Source: Caprimulgus europaeus
Taxonomy: Eukaryota > Chordata > Aves > Caprimulgiformes > Caprimulgidae
Direction: 5' to 3'
Assembly: GCA_907165065.1 (NCBI GenBank)
Contig: OU015534.1
Coordinates: 13,027,686 to 13,091,685 of the forward strand
Length of the DNA: 64,000 bases
Shown piece after piece: positions 14,086 to 28,499 of the stretch. Position 1 is the first letter of the stretch. The number at the start of each line of letters is the position of its first letter. Both the position numbers and the translations under genes were made by a program. Below the pieces are notes generated by a model that worked only from the letters and a program-made list of their open reading frames with translations, searched no databases and had not been told where the DNA came from.

Positions 14086-17000
14086 AACCAATAGAAAGAC
14101 GCTGATCCTGAAAACATGCATATCCATGATCTTTTATCATTAATTTATTACTGATCAGACTATTTGAAGTCCAGATGTTGTCTGCACGATTCCTACAGCT
14201 GTTTCCTACATCTTCTTGCTTTAAGTCTGATGTAAGCAAATAACAAACTGCAGGCATTCAAATGTGAGTCCTTAAGTCAAAGATGTTGCTTACTTACCTG
14301 TTTAAACTAGGTACTATCTAAGTAAAGTGCTTAATTCAAGCAACAGTGAGAACAGAATTACTGGGGTGTTTTTTCAGTGGTTATTAGGCTGTAAAGACTG
14401 AATATACTTTTCTCAAATTATAATGAGGATTCCTTGTCACATGCAATGGGCATAATCCAGATGAGTGTGCTGTCTGCTAATTTGCCATAATACATTCCCA
14501 CCTGAAAGCAATCAGGGGAGTGAACATTCGGCCTAGGCTAAAATCGATGTTTATCACATATTTTAGAAGTAAATATAATATTAAATGGAGCAATTAAGTG
14601 TGGCTGCTCCATATCATACAGCTTGCAATTCTGTAGAAAGATACTTATATTAAGAATGAAAAAAAACCCTGAAATAACTGCATAGTTTTGGTAATCCCAA
14701 ATCCTAAACTTTCCAAAACTGGATTTAATTTTATCTCCTATTTAGGTTTCAAGAATGATATTACAGGAGCTGTTTTAGCATACTATCTTATCTTCACTTT
14801 TGAGAGGCTTCTTTGAATCAGCTCAAATTCTTCAAGAATGTATAGAGACTATTTTCACAATAATTCGGAATATATTGATAATTGTTACAGCAAGTACTTG
14901 TCACTATTCATCAATGGATGACAACAGAATAGTCTGTGCTTTCTGTTTAAGTTACCATTGAGAACAGATGATCTGTCATAGCTTTGAGCAACAAAAGTCA
15001 CATCCACACTACTGCGATTCCAATTAGCCAACTTTGAACACAGTCCATTTGTCAGATTTTAGGTAGCAACTAGTGCTGTTAGCTGGAAGCGAGAGACACT
15101 TCTCTACAGGGAAAGCTATTACTGGCATACCACACGGAAATATTCAATTGTTCTCTACAAGCTATAGCTTTGTTTCATCAGCAAGTATGTCAGAAAACCT
15201 GGCCAGGCTTTCTGCCCAACAATTGTAGCACAGCTTTCACCTAGTTTTGAGAACTTCTTCAGAGATGGGTGGAAGTCTGGATTTTGACATTGCCAATTTA
15301 ATATAACTCAATGAAATCTATTAAATAGATTAAAAGACTGTGATAAGTTACACCTTTTAAATTTTTCTTGATGCATTTGTGACTACTCCAGAGCACAGTA
15401 TGAATATTAATAATAATGTATAAGGTAATGCAGATCTGTCTGCCAAAACACACCATTTCCATTCTTTATCTCTATTTTGTTTCCATTTATTTTCTGTATC
15501 AACAGCGGTTGTTGGAGTCCAGAAAGAGATGAATACCTAATCTTTCTTTCTGTACAGGTTTTTCAGGAAAATGTCCACCAGGAAGTTGTATGAGCTTTTA
15601 CAGAACTAAGACTGAAGCTGGTTATTTAAAAAAAAATTCACAGGATGGTTTACAAAAATTAATAAATATATAGAGACTGCAGTTCTGCAAAGTACTTACA
15701 CGTTTTCATAGTTTGCCTTAGGTTTTAAAAACAGATTCAGACAGTATTTTTGAAACAACACATTGTGGTAGAAACAATGGAAATACTGGAAAGTGATATT
15801 TTTTCATAAGAAAAAAGGATTAATGTGCATTAATGAAAAGGGTAGTACTTTTCTCTTGTTTAACCATTTTATATACATTCTCTGAGCCTCCATTTAAGTC
15901 ATGCATTAGTTACTTAAGTCATTGCTTCTTTTACAAAAGGCCAAATCTTGAAGGCAAGGAATACTTGCAAATCTTTTAATCTCAGTGAGAGTGGTCCAAA
16001 AGACTGCACCCTGTTACCCAGACTAAAATGACAGTGATACTAAATATTTACATACTCATGTAGAGTCCATTCTTTATCATCTGAAAATCACTGTGGCAGA
16101 AGCTGGGCTGTGTTGTGTTGTATCAGCTGTGGCCAATCTCTTTACTAAGCACCTCAGGCTGCTTTCCTAGGGATCATGTTAACACTTGTAACCCTTTTAG
16201 ATTCAGTTCTTCAGCCCTTGTCCCCTTATTTGTTTACAAAGCACCTGACAATCTTAGGGTACAACAATTAAAGACATAGTGGATATCAGAATATGTGGCA
16301 TGCATCGGTTGACCTCTATCTCACTTATAAAGCAGGATCACTTATGGAAGAAGGAAAGGAGTGTAATGTATAGATTTAAATTTCCATTTATCATTTATTT
16401 GGTAGGATGTTCTTTATTTCAGATTGAAGCAGGTGAGCTCGCCTGGTAAAAGTATGAACTTGGTTCCCTTCAGTGAAAGTACCATTTGCAGCTTTTGCCT
16501 CAAAAGAGTGGAGTATTTCACAAGCTAAATGTATAGTTCCATATGTGGAGATTCCAGCAGGTTTTACTTCCACTGGTGCAGGATGCTTGTTAACAGTATG
16601 AATTGTAGATCCTGATAAATAAGATATTTTGAAAATAGGAAATCTCCTGAAGAAGGATGAAGTTCAGATAAATTCTCAATGAAGTCTAAAAAGCAGAATC
16701 TTAACTATGAATGCAGATGTAGGAGTAATTTAAGAGAAGGGCCTTGATCTTCCTGTGATTCCCAATAATCTAATTGAATCTAATCTAATCTTGTAATCCA
16801 TGTGACCAGGACACTCCTTTTTTTCCTTTAGTAACTTCTCCCCTTGCTGTTCAGCTGCTCAGACAAGAACAGAACTAAACATTCCATTTATCCTTTAACA
16901 GTAGCAAACAATGATTATTCATTAAGTCTGAGAGACATCTTTAATAGCAGTTTTGCCTGACTTGCTCATCTTTCACTGCCTTCTGGAAAGGTTTACTAAG

Positions 17001-18054
17001 AGATCCTATTTTTCAAACTCTGTGCTCCAAATTGAATCTGGAGTCTAGATTCTGATACAGTTAAGTGAGATAGAAAGTTAGATAACACTCTGCCATATGG
17101 TCAGAAAGTTCATTAAGACAACATCCATTTCCTGGCTTTCATCAGGTTTCTAAAGCAAGTTCCACTACTGCTGACAAAGGGGGTTTCATTAATTCCCAGT
17201 AGACACATACCTTGGCCATGTAGTTAGGAAGCTTCACCTAATATTCTGGTTATATTTGCTCTTTTGTCATCATTTTGTAATTTATTTTTATGATCCTTTG
17301 TGTAACTCTGAAAAAATTCACTTCTTCTTTGTCAAATATTTGTAGACGTTATAATAGTCCCTATAGCCATTCCTTAGGAGATCTTAATTTAGTTATTTTA
17401 ATCCTTCTTCAAAAGCATCCTCTCTGATCTACACATAATCTCTCAGGTTTTTTTCTGAATTATGTTTACTTCACTGGCACTTTCCACTATTAGAGTGCCA
17501 ATGGCTACATACAGAATTCTACATGGAGTCTCACCGAAGCCACAAGGAGAATGATCACCTCGTTGGGCTGTGTTGCAGTATTTCTACAACCGAGTCAGTC
17601 ACTGTTTTGGCTGCTTCAGCCCTTCACTGTAAGCTTTAATTTGCCATGCTTGGCTGTCTCTTCGGACATTTCAGTATGTCCTTTCTAAATAACTGCAGTC
17701 TTCAAAGCATAACAAAGCATGATTTTGAGTTGAATTGAATTCTTATTATTTTTACTCTTATTTCTAACATTTAAGAGCTTCTTGTATGATTTCTTTGTCT
17801 TTGACTACAATGTAAAAGTACTAAATTTACTGTGAAATATGCTGATATATGAAATGTGTATTTTTTACTTCCTTTAAATTGTCACTGTTGTAGATAAAGC
17901 ATGCTAGCCCCCTGTTCATAGAAATTATTGTTTGCATCCTGTTGCTAGGAAAAACAGTGATCATATCCAAGATAATTTCAATATATATTTTTAATAAGAT
18001 TTTGTAAGAGGTGCTTTGCTAAGTCTGTTGGTACATCAAACTCTGAAGGCATAA

Positions 18055-18840
18055 AAAGTGTAATCCCACAAGGATCTTTCCTATGTCCCATTGTATAAAC
18101 ATTTCACTGTTGATTCAGATTGTGAAACAGAGGGTAAAAAAAAAAAATTTGGATGAGACCAAAAGGTTGGGAGGGTCTGCAAGGGGAAGATTAGAACTGA
18201 AAATGATGATGATAAACTGGTAAAACATTCTGAAATCAGTAAGGTGACATCCAATACAGACAGATCTCTAGAAACACCAATACAATGTGAAGTGATTAGC
18301 TGTGCAAAATCGCTGCAGATAATTATCTGGCCACATGCTGAATAGGAGTTACTGCACAAATGTGATGCTAGATGAAAAAAGCAAATGTCATTCTGAAGTG
18401 TGGAACAGGAGTGTGATCTAATTATGCCATGATTTTTAGTACTGCTGAGGCTCTCCAGGACCACTGTATTCCATTTGCAACCTCACACTTACACGTGTGG
18501 ACAGTTCTGAGAAAGCTGAGAGAATGCCAGCAAGAAAAATTCAAGGTTCAGAAATGAAAGGTTGATAGAACTGACTGCTAAAGAAGGCAGCTGCCTCTAA
18601 TACTCACCTGTGAGAAATGTTCTAATGAAGAGAACAGTGATATGGGGTTTTTATTTCCCCATGTCTACTTACAATAAAAATGAAAAAAGGAGTCTGTTTG
18701 AAACACATAGTTTGTTCTGATGTTAGGAAAACCATTTGATTTATAGGATGAAAGGTTGGGATCAGGCTACCTCTGGAAGTTTTCAAGCTTTTCCCAGATG
18801 ATTTTGGGAAAAGGAAAATAGGCTAACTATTCCTGATTCT
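18055..18840 (+). mobile_element. decayed CR1/L3-type LINE fragment
   Basis: This is an old CR1-clade LINE copy, 5'-truncated and full of stops and indels. The order of recognisable CR1 blocks is: the reverse-transcriptase turn region (AATCCCACAAGGATC, about 18062-18076, from the PQGSVLGP block), the AAATCAGTAAGGTGACATCC block, the block containing GTGATGCTAGATG through GGAACAGGAGTGTG (about 18361-18415), a GTGGACAGTTCTGAGAAAG block near 18497, and a CTGGAAGTTTTCAAG block near 18772 that corresponds to LEVFK near the CR1 C terminus. An antisense open frame of 127 codons (18081-18464) is a by-product of this copy. It is far older than the CR1 at 47.4 kb. The boundaries are approximate. Confidence 0.75.
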
Positions 18841-21800
18841 ACCTCAGAGCAATGATAATTCTTCCTAAGACCTTGTCTAGCTCCATACATTCATATTTCT
18901 TTATGCACAGTGCTGTTTCCACCTCTCATAATTAAAGCAATACAAAATGTCAGAGAGGTCTGACTTGATACAAACTCTTTATTTTATGCCCCAGCCAGGC
19001 TCAGGACCCCTCTTGCAAATGTTACTGTAGCTTGTTGTAGAAATACAATGAAGTCAAATATCATTGATAACAACAGTTCATTGAAACTTTTTGCATTAAG
19101 CAAATTTTTCCTAAAGTGAAGGTAGAGATCTGGGGAAAACGTGTCTGCCTCCAGGTAAGGAGGGAAGAATTGTTGAAGCTTTGGGCTCCTGAGCCAGCCA
19201 TATGGAGTTAAGTTTTCTTTGATACTTAACTGTCCATACTATGTTTTCTTATTTCTCTTTTTTACAGATCAAACTTAAAACAAATCAAAGCAAAAGAACC
19301 AAACCCACAGTACAGTCAGCTCAGTCAGTTTTTGAATCATTAATAAGGTAATCCTCCTGATCATTTATTACCTGGTCTAATTTCTCGTTAGTGTCTTTTT
19401 TCTTCTTGATGTCTTTAAATATTCTTTTATTCACTGTTTCTTCTTTAACTAAAATTACTTCAGTGCACATTAGGTTGCTCTTATCTTTGTCCAGTGCTGC
19501 TCATTTATATATAATTCTCTCCATTTCCAGAACATTCTCGCTGCCCTCCATTCTTTGAGTAGCCTTTTGGGAAGCTGTACTGGCTGCCTGGCATTTTCCT
19601 TTCTTTATCAGCAGGATTATATCGTATTCCGATGCCATTCAGGAGTCTGAGGGCTTCTTGCATTTTTGTGTCAGAAATCAACCTTGAACTTCAATATCTA
19701 CCTCTCTGTGAATCCATTCTTTAACATGCACCAAAGGACTAATGGGCACTACCAGGGAGCATCCCTATTATTTAAAATCAGTTCATAGTATGAAAAATGG
19801 TAGCAATGTGAGTTAGATCCATGATGAACATTCTTTGTCTAGAATCTTTGCTTTTATGGCTCATGAAATAGTCTTTTGTATAATTTAATTTTCAGATTCG
19901 GAGTTAAACTCCATGAGGCCAGTTTTTTAATTATTTTTGTCACCTTGCAAATACAAAGGAGCTATATCCAGCTCCTATATAGCCTTCTGTATTTATTCAG
20001 GAACTATAACCAAGCCCCAGAAAATATTACCTTCATATAGAGAAGGTCAGGAGAGAAATATTCCAAAACCACAATGCAGCTGATTTTAGCTGTCACTATT
20101 TTGTTGACATTGGTAATAGGATTCAAGTTAAAGCACTATGAAGAAATAGTCCACAGCCAGCTACCAAACATGGAAAGTGTGAACGCCTCTATATTTTTCA
20201 CAGTCTGTTTCTCAAATGAACAGAAATCAGGGAACAAAATGGAGAACCAAGGCTGGTCATTAGTTTGCATTAGTCATCCAGAAGTGTTTGGTCAGCTCAG
20301 AGTGTTTATCTATATTGTTACTATACCCCTCGCTGTATTACACCCCCATTAATATTACAGATTTCACCTGAATTATTCTGTGGCCACCTCTCAATAGTAC
20401 TGGAGCATCTCACAGCCACTAATTTGTCCACACACCATTCCTGTGAAGACACTGTTACTACTTTCTAAATAGGAGAATTGAGTGCCAGGTAAAGGTCGTG
20501 CTTAAAGTTACAAAGGTTTGCAGCAAATCCCAGGTCTATAGGAACCATAACTGACAGTCACAAAGCAATGACATATCCAGTATGTCTTATGTTACCTCAG
20601 ATTATTGAGAGTTGAAATACCTGAAGAAGGGATTAAATTAAATAACTTTTTAATAAAACAAAAATTTTCAATTTGATGTGACCACTGCGAGTCCTATTTC
20701 TGTGCCCACAAGAAGCAGCAGGTGGCTTTTACTGATAATTGTAATGAAACTGAAAAATGAAGGTTGACAAAACCAACAGATTCCAAATGTTTTCCTCAAC
20801 TTTATTTTGAAACACCATATTTTTAGCACCTGCAGTCCCTTTAATGAAACAATGTCACTCAGTTCTGCAGAGAACAAGACATAGCAGACCCAGCTAATAA
20901 AACCTGGAATTTGTTGGGATTGCAGATATAGAAGTTCACGACTGAGTGGTTTAGGGAATAAAGTTTTTATTTGCCCTGGGGATCCATGAAAAGACAGGCA
21001 GCAAAAAACAAGAAGATGCAGAGATATATGTCGTGAGGTACAGATGCAGCCATGAGTAGATGCAGGTAAATGGAGCTCCTCTACTTCAAATAATTTAATG
21101 ATAGAGCTTTTAATACACTTCTTACCACATTTGCATTTACCATTATACCACTATCTGCAAACTTAACACACCTAGTACTTCTGGAAATTGGGACTTTACA
21201 GCTGTTACATGCTTCACTTGTAGGGCAGTAGCCACATTTTGAACTTGTCAGCCTTGAAAATGCCCCTTGAAACTTTTGATTTATTAAGTTATTGAGCTGT
21301 AGAAATATAAATAGCCATACAAGGTGAAAACTATGAACTGTATTAAATTCTTGGTTTGCAAAAACAAAGAAACACTAGCAAGCAGGACAGATATTGCCTG
21401 TGCATTGTCTTATGGGAAGATCCATGTGTGTTGGGTAAGGGAAGCAAAGTCTGCTAAATTACGGAAAGTATAATACGTGTATTTGTCCTTGTAGGATATG
21501 GGCTTTGAACCATGGGTGAAACTTTGCAAATTGTTTTGTCACTGAATTGTTTTACAAGAGTTTACAAAACACCTTCAAGTACCAAAATTAATTCATTTAC
21601 AGCATATATTAATTGCAGGAAACTGTGCTCTTTACACAGGGCTGTAAAAACTCAAAAACATCTTAAGCCAACTGGGTAAACAGTGTAAAAAGGAACCAAA
21701 AATATTGCAGCTGCATGCCATTCTTCAGTCATTTTTAACCTCATTATTATTGCTTATTTGTAAATCCCTAGAAATAGGTATTTCTGATAGATCTCCTGAT

Positions 21801-24800
21801 ACATACCGAACCAGAATGACACAAATGGCACACTGTAATTAGACAGTGGGAGGGGGAATGAATCTGGTGTTCTGCCAAAGCTCATTAAAACAGGTTGTGC
21901 ACTCCAATGCACAGAATATCGCTCATGACTGGTAACAGAGGAGCATACTACCAGCTTGATAGGGAGAACATGAAATTATTTTTCTAAAAACTGAGGGAAA
22001 TACTGGAGAAGAATGGAGAAGTGAAAAGAAGAGTGAGTCTTCTTTTCAAGGACTGAGATACTGCTGTTCCTGACCATATGCTGGTAAACCAAAATGCCAT
22101 TGTGCTTTACCATTTATTAGCAGGGCAAAGATTTACTGCTCAGAGGTGCCAAGGCCAGAGGCTACGTCTGTACTGCCTAACCTGACTGGCATTTATTTGG
22201 CAAGGTGCAAAAATTTTTTGTTAGATCTCATGGTTCCACTTGCTAATTATGTACTATACGTTCCCGTGCATTTGTGTTTGACAATATAAAAAGATGCGTG
22301 TGATGCCTGGAGCTGCCATTTCTTATTAAAGCTGATGCAGTTTTAGAGAGCATTTGACTTCAGGATAACTTGTGCATTCTTACTCATCCTAGCTTTCTAA
22401 CGGCCAGTTTCTGACCCTGAAGGATGCTCTTAATACGTAGATAACACACATACTGCCTGCCACATCATCGCCTGCTCCAGCAATGCCAAACAAAACACAA
22501 ATTACTTGGCAGCCTTGGCTTTGCTGCATTTACTTTGGCCAGACAGAATGGCCACCCTGCATGTGGTAGCAGAAGAGAGGGAAAAAAAGTTGCTGAATGA
22601 AACCACTCACCCATGAAGTTTATTCTGCAAAGAAATGTTCTGTAGTTCACAGAAAGGTAAAAAACTGTGAAGCAAAATAGCCTCAGGTGCACTGGATACC
22701 CACATTGAAAAAAAACCAAACCAAAACAACAACCAGAAAGTAAATACTGTATAATATACTAAGAAATGGTGATAAATGAGAGCAGATGTAAACCTGAAAG
22801 GAAGGGTTAGGGTAAGCTATTTAGTAACCAATTAACAAAATTACTGTAATGTAGTTTCTATTAAAAAGGCAAAAATATTTCCCTTCTGCCAAGTGTCACA
22901 TAAGGGGAAGATTTGGAAAGTTTGAAGGTTACTTCAGTCATACCATGTCAGGGCATGAGGACAAATTTCAGCACTTCTTCTGTGCAGGTCTTGAGGGAGA
23001 ACTTAAATCTTTAAAGGCCTAACATTATCTATAAAATACTTCTTTGGCTTTCATAAACTTTGTCTTATGTTCTCAGTTAGTTTTGATCTAAGTCAATGGT
23101 CAGACAAACCTTGCAAATGTATGAAAAAGTTAATGACAAAAGCCAGGGAATCACAGAGGAAGGTCCTGGGACAGGTGAATTTTCAGGCTCTGTGGTATGT
23201 ATACCTGGTGAAATGGAGCAGTTACCTATGCTATCAGCAATTCTCAACTAAAAGACTCTGGAGTTTTAATGATGCGCAGCATCAAGAACAAGTTGTGTAA
23301 TTTGTTTAAGGCATCGTACAAATTTGCAACCTAGAATGACTGAAACCTACAATTCTTCCTAATACTAAACCCACTAATGGTAAAGCCTGGGAGTACGTCC
23401 AGGCCTATACAATAATTTCTATATTTACATTTTTCCTCCTGCACAGACAATTTCTTTTTGTAAATGAATGAATAGGTGTTAAGATGGACCAATGAAGGGG
23501 TTACAGAACATCAGTTGCTGCAATGAACTGTTATCTTTAGGAAAAGTAAATTAAAACATAAAGAAATAAAGTAGTAAGTCTGCTCCTGAGGCAGCAGATA
23601 AGACTTGCTTGGAGAAGTTTCAACACCAGCATTTTACTGCTGCTGAGGGAGGCAGAAAGTAAAGTACACAGCCAAAGGCTGGTCTCTATCACAAGTTGCC
23701 ATTCCTGAAGCCAGGGAGGCATTTAGAGTAGATACCATTTTCTTAGCAGGTTCTTCTGAAGTGGGTAGTTCAGAGTTACACCAGATCTCCACCAGAGGAC
23801 TGTTCTTTAATTAGCAGGCTCTGCAGATGTCTAGCTAAAGAAGTGCTATTGCTGTTTTGTACAGTGTATCTGGAGACCTGGCAGCACGCTCTTTATGTGA
23901 TAAATTTTTGTCCACCTGGGTATTTGAGAGTTGCTTACCTGAGTAAACTCCTAGGATGCTTGGTTGCACCTCTGTCCCACCTGGGATTTCACTTGCAACC
24001 TTGAAGTTTACATGGCAGGTGAGTGACAGCTGGATAGAGGCAAAGAAATAAATTTTTATCTCTGCTGAGGTCAGGATCAATTTTACCATCAAGTTCAATG
24101 ATACTGGAAAAGTATTTTATCCAGTATATGTAAACAACTCCTTTCTTTTGATCACAGGGCTCTCTTGAGCTGGTTGTATGGCATGACCCATTCAGAATCA
24201 AAGTGCTACTGTTATGAGCATCTGTTATTGTGATGAATTCCCAAGGTATATTCCAAGCTCTGAAATCCCTTGTTAGCTTTTGGTCCTGTTCAATGATTTT
24301 TGTTCCAGTTCTGGGATTTGACATTTCATACTAATAAATGGTGTTTGTGAGACAGTAAGCATTAATATCAGAGTTGAGTAGGAGCTTTACTGACCCTGAC
24401 ATTTGATGAAGACCTCATCTACCTACATAAATCAGCTTGGTTACTGGAAGACTTTGTGATGTGTTTATTTCTGAACAATAACCCAAGACAGACACACACA
24501 TCAGCAAAGTGAAAGAAATAAAACATATCAACAGGAGTCTGAACAGAAACCAAATACTGATGAGAATTAAACCTTATCTCAGGATGCAGGAGTTGGCATT
24601 CCCTGCTGCCAACAGCTTTCATAAACCAAAGAAAAAGGGAAATGTTTTATAAAAATTATAAAGAACTTGGGAAAGCCCCTTAGATAACTATCCACCTACA
24701 TGTAGCTGTCACTGAAGAGCCAAACAGCAGGAATAAAGCCCGATAAATGCCTGTTCTTCAGTATGGCCAAGTGACAGCCAAGGGGCTCCAGTGAAATGAA

Positions 24801-27800
24801 CGTGTTTGGTCTTCTTTAAATACATGTATTAATCACTTGAGGCTGCCCTATCAAAGAAAACCAGATGAACAACAAAACAAAGAAGCTCTGAGGCCTTCCA
24901 CTGCCTACAGCAATATGGAGTTGAAGATGAATACTCTGCTAATTTCCATTCTGAACTAAACTCCACCTTCAATGCCATCAATATCATCAGTGTCATTACT
25001 GCAACTGCTGCATGAGTTTGATGCAATAACTATTAATTAGACCATTTTGCCCTCCTTCAACAGCAGCCTTAGTGCTTCAGCTCTTAATGGAGTTTATCTT
25101 ATTGTATTTTGATTTTGCCCAGAACAGCCTTTCTCCTTTCTGAATTCTAAGTTACTGTAAGGTAATTGAAAGTACAGCAAAGGTTACAGAATACCCTTCA
25201 TACTTTATCAGCTCATCTGCTTCACAACGTTACACATCAGCAGCATAAACAGCCAACTCAGTAAGAAGAATGCTGACATAAAAAATAGTACTCTACAATC
25301 ACACTCTCTAAGTCTTTTCACTCCTCTCTCAGTGGTCAACAAGGTGAACAAAATTGGGAATGTCAGATCAAAGTGAAAGAGCACAAAGCAGTTAGAACAC
25401 TTCCCTTTCAGAGGCAAGAACTATTCATTCTTAAAACATTATTAGCTGTTCCATTTGTCTTACACCATGATGGTTGTCCTGTATAGCTCTGATACTTTTG
25501 GTTTAGTCTAAATCTCATTGTTTATTTTCTCAGTCTATAGATATATTTAGCGTGTCAGCTAACTTGCTGGTTTAAGTCTTTCTATTGGTACATGAAACAG
25601 CAGTAAATTAATTTGCATTGTAGGTGTGCAGGTTGCTTCATCATCACTCTGCGCAGGGAGTAATACACATCTGCTTGTACTGCCATTGCTGTGGCTTCTG
25701 TCTCCTTTAGTTATCAAGTAGAGATAGGACAAGGAATACACTTCTGTCTTTTCTTATCTAGCTCTGTCTCATCTGCTCCTTTGTGTTTTCACAGTCCCCA
25801 TCACAAACGGAGCTGAGCTGCTCTGCTTCAGCAAAATGAAAAAAGAAAAACTCAAGGTATCTTCTGAAAACCCAGCTCCTTCACCCTCTTGCAGGAACTA
25901 GCCACAAAAAGGTTCCAAAGATTTCCTGATATGACCACCAATGTTCAGCTCCCGTTTCATAATTGGTGGAGTTGTCTAATAATTTATGAATTTGTTAACT
26001 GATATTTGCCTATGATTTTGGAAGGGGACAATGAATTTTATTGATCATTGCTATTGTAAACCTTGCTGCTACTGTAGATGAGTTTCTGCTTCCTCACTCA
26101 AACAAATTATCTGAAGTTTAAGACCTATCCTATCAACCAAGGAAGTTTTAATGTGTATACTCACATATATATACATACATGTATATATAGACACACATGC
26201 ACTTTAGTATGTATGTTAGAATCAGCTATTCTACAAAATTGCTCTGTTTCCTGTGTCTGGGTTGGGGTATATTTTGAAGAATTCTGGTCAAATTTCATTT
26301 CAGAAATTAGTGAGATATGAGGTTTTTTTTAATGGACAAGAATGTTAGAAGGAAGCTAAGTTTTCGAAACTGCAAAATACTATGCCTCATAATTGGTTCC
26401 AGTTTCTGCTTTTCAGGTTTATCATAACCAGTAAGCCAACATACATATATAGATCACATATATAACTAGATCACATGCATCTGATCCAGCAGCTTCTATG
26501 CAAGCAAACCCCCATTGGCTCCCACTGACTTAAGGGAAGCTTCTTATTGCTACTGATGGTGAGTTTGAGTTCCTACAAGTGTGAAGCTTTAGGTCCAAAT
26601 GTGCCAAGAGGCTTAAAAATATCCATGAACAGAACTAGTGACAATCAGTGTTGCTGAAATGTCAGAGAAGTAACTCAAAAGTGTTGTGGTGCAGTTTCCT
26701 TATCACTGGAGTTATCCCTGAAATGGAAGAGAACTACAGGGGCTCTCATAATCTTTTTATAACATCATTATGGCCTCATCCCTTTAGAACACTTGATACT
26801 CTTGGCTCCCAGAGTGGAACAGGAATGAAGTGAGCATGTAGGATACTTGGCAGTATCACACACTTGCAGCCCTGAAATCTGATTTTGAGGTTCAGTGCAA
26901 GTTTTGCCTGAGTGATTTGTGAGGTAGATGCTAGGAAGGAGGCTTAAGGATTTAGCCCTGTACGTGTCTTTGGTTTGGACTCACAGGTATTTAAAACTCC
27001 ATTATTGTTTTAGTAAAGCTGTGTAAGAATTTGCTGAAAACTCTGTCTCCCTTGATTCTTAATGTCTACAGGATATTCCTTATGATAAATATTAATAATT
27101 TGCAAGGACATGGATGAATGCATTTTTATAATTATCAAAAAACAGCCATACTGGTTTAGTGCTTAAAATTAATTATGGTAGGAAAACTAGCATTCCATAA
27201 GGGAATTATATTAACTCATCAGAGTGAGTTCATTTTGCCTTTCAATTTACCTTTGTTAAACTTTATTTACTGATTTTGTATTTAACTTCTAAGCACTTAG
27301 TGAAATCTCAGTTTTTGTGTAGTGGGCTTTATTCCTGAATATTTGAACTGATGTGTATTTAATTGACATCACCATGTATTTAAACCTGTTACAAGTCCAT
27401 AAATACAAATAACTTAAGAGGAGAATAAGAGTAATGAACTTTCAAAAAGTTCCTTCAGTTGCAACATTTTTTCTGGTGTGAGAGTGAAAAATTAGTATTT
27501 AAGGATTTTAGATTTTTTTTCTCTCTGTAGATACCTCAGTTTACCAAGTTGCTGAAAGGCAAGGGCTGACAAGAGCTAGTGGCAGTTAGACATTGCTGAT
27601 TTCAGGGCCAACTGAATGTCCCATCACCTTCTCTGGTTCTTCTGCATCCTACCATAAGGATCACATTCCACCCAAGAAATGTATTTCCTTGGCCATGCAG
27701 TGTTATCTGCAATCTTTTTCATAGAGGGAATGATGATCTGATTATACTTAATTGCAGGAGCCTGGGATAAATTTGAACCAGCTGTTTAGTTAGTTTCATC

Positions 27801-28499
27801 AGGTACCTCTCAACATTTCACCTGTATTTTGCTGATTTCTCTGTTGCCATAGGGACTAATTCTAACTTCCCAAATCTGTAGCACTGAGGCTGGTGTGGAG
27901 GTTACAGTTTACAGCTCTAAGTGAGCTGGCAGTGGAAGGATCTTTGCCAACACCCATCTGCAAGGAGCTCCAAGCTCATCTGGTGCATGAGAGAATGGTA
28001 AACAGAAACTAGGGATGGGAAATATTCAAGTAAGGGTTGATGTGTACTGGAGAGCACCAGTGTGGGAGGATGTTCTCTCAGCATTATTAATGTGAACATA
28101 ATGCAGGAAAGCAGCACAAGAAAAGTCTAAAATATCAGAGAAGATGGTTCTGACATTTAACGTGGGGGAAGCAGGAAGCCAGGAAATGGAGGAAGAGCTT
28201 GTACCACAGTTGCTCGCATGATGCTTTGTTTGACTGAAGGTGTTTACTCTCTGTAGAGGCAAAGGCTTATTCATTCTAATACCCCTGGCATACTTCTGCC
28301 TGACTCTTTCAGAACACTGAGGAAAAGTAACATAGAAATTGTAGAGCCTTTTGAGAATTCATAAAGATTTTCCCTTTTTCTTCATAGTAAGATTCTTTAC
28401 TGCAAGGAGAGGAGACATTTCCTTACATCACCCCAGTGATTATCGCATGGGAGAAGAGTCTATAATGCTTCTAAAGAATTCTTCCTTCATAAAATCATG
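18841..28499. other. non-coding upstream DNA, middle part
   Basis: Apart from the SINE-like remnant at 20390-20550 I recognise no gene. A mixed TATA/CATA/ACAC simple repeat lies at about 26164-26200. Two overlapping minus-strand open frames at 23835-24324 include a segment with splice-like ends (23939-24029), which is discussed as a finding. No homology is evident. Confidence 0.5.
20390..20550 (+). mobile_element. decayed MIR/L2-like amniote SINE
   Basis: Blocks resembling a widespread amniote SINE lie in the right order: AGCATCTCACAGCC, then ATTCCTGTGAAGACACTGTTACTAC, then the degraded ACAGATGGGGAAACTGAGG-type block (AGGAGAATTGAGTGCCAGG), then the AGTTACAAAGG and CCCAGGTCTATAGG blocks that correspond to the ACTTGCCCAAGGTCAC and AACCCAGGTC segments. 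No tail or target-site duplication is visible. The identity comes from the order of these blocks, not from a database search. Confidence 0.6.

Larger units (their letters stand above)
12781..18054. other. non-coding upstream DNA
   Basis: Apart from the G-rich run and the palindromic fragment listed separately, I see no gene or recognisable mobile element. A short TCTAA/GAATC repeat lies at 16768-16790. The region is AT-rich with no CpG cluster. Confidence 0.55.

Noticed and set aside
18081-18464. 127-codon minus-strand open frame
   Set aside because: It is antisense to the decayed CR1 copy and has no homology of its own.
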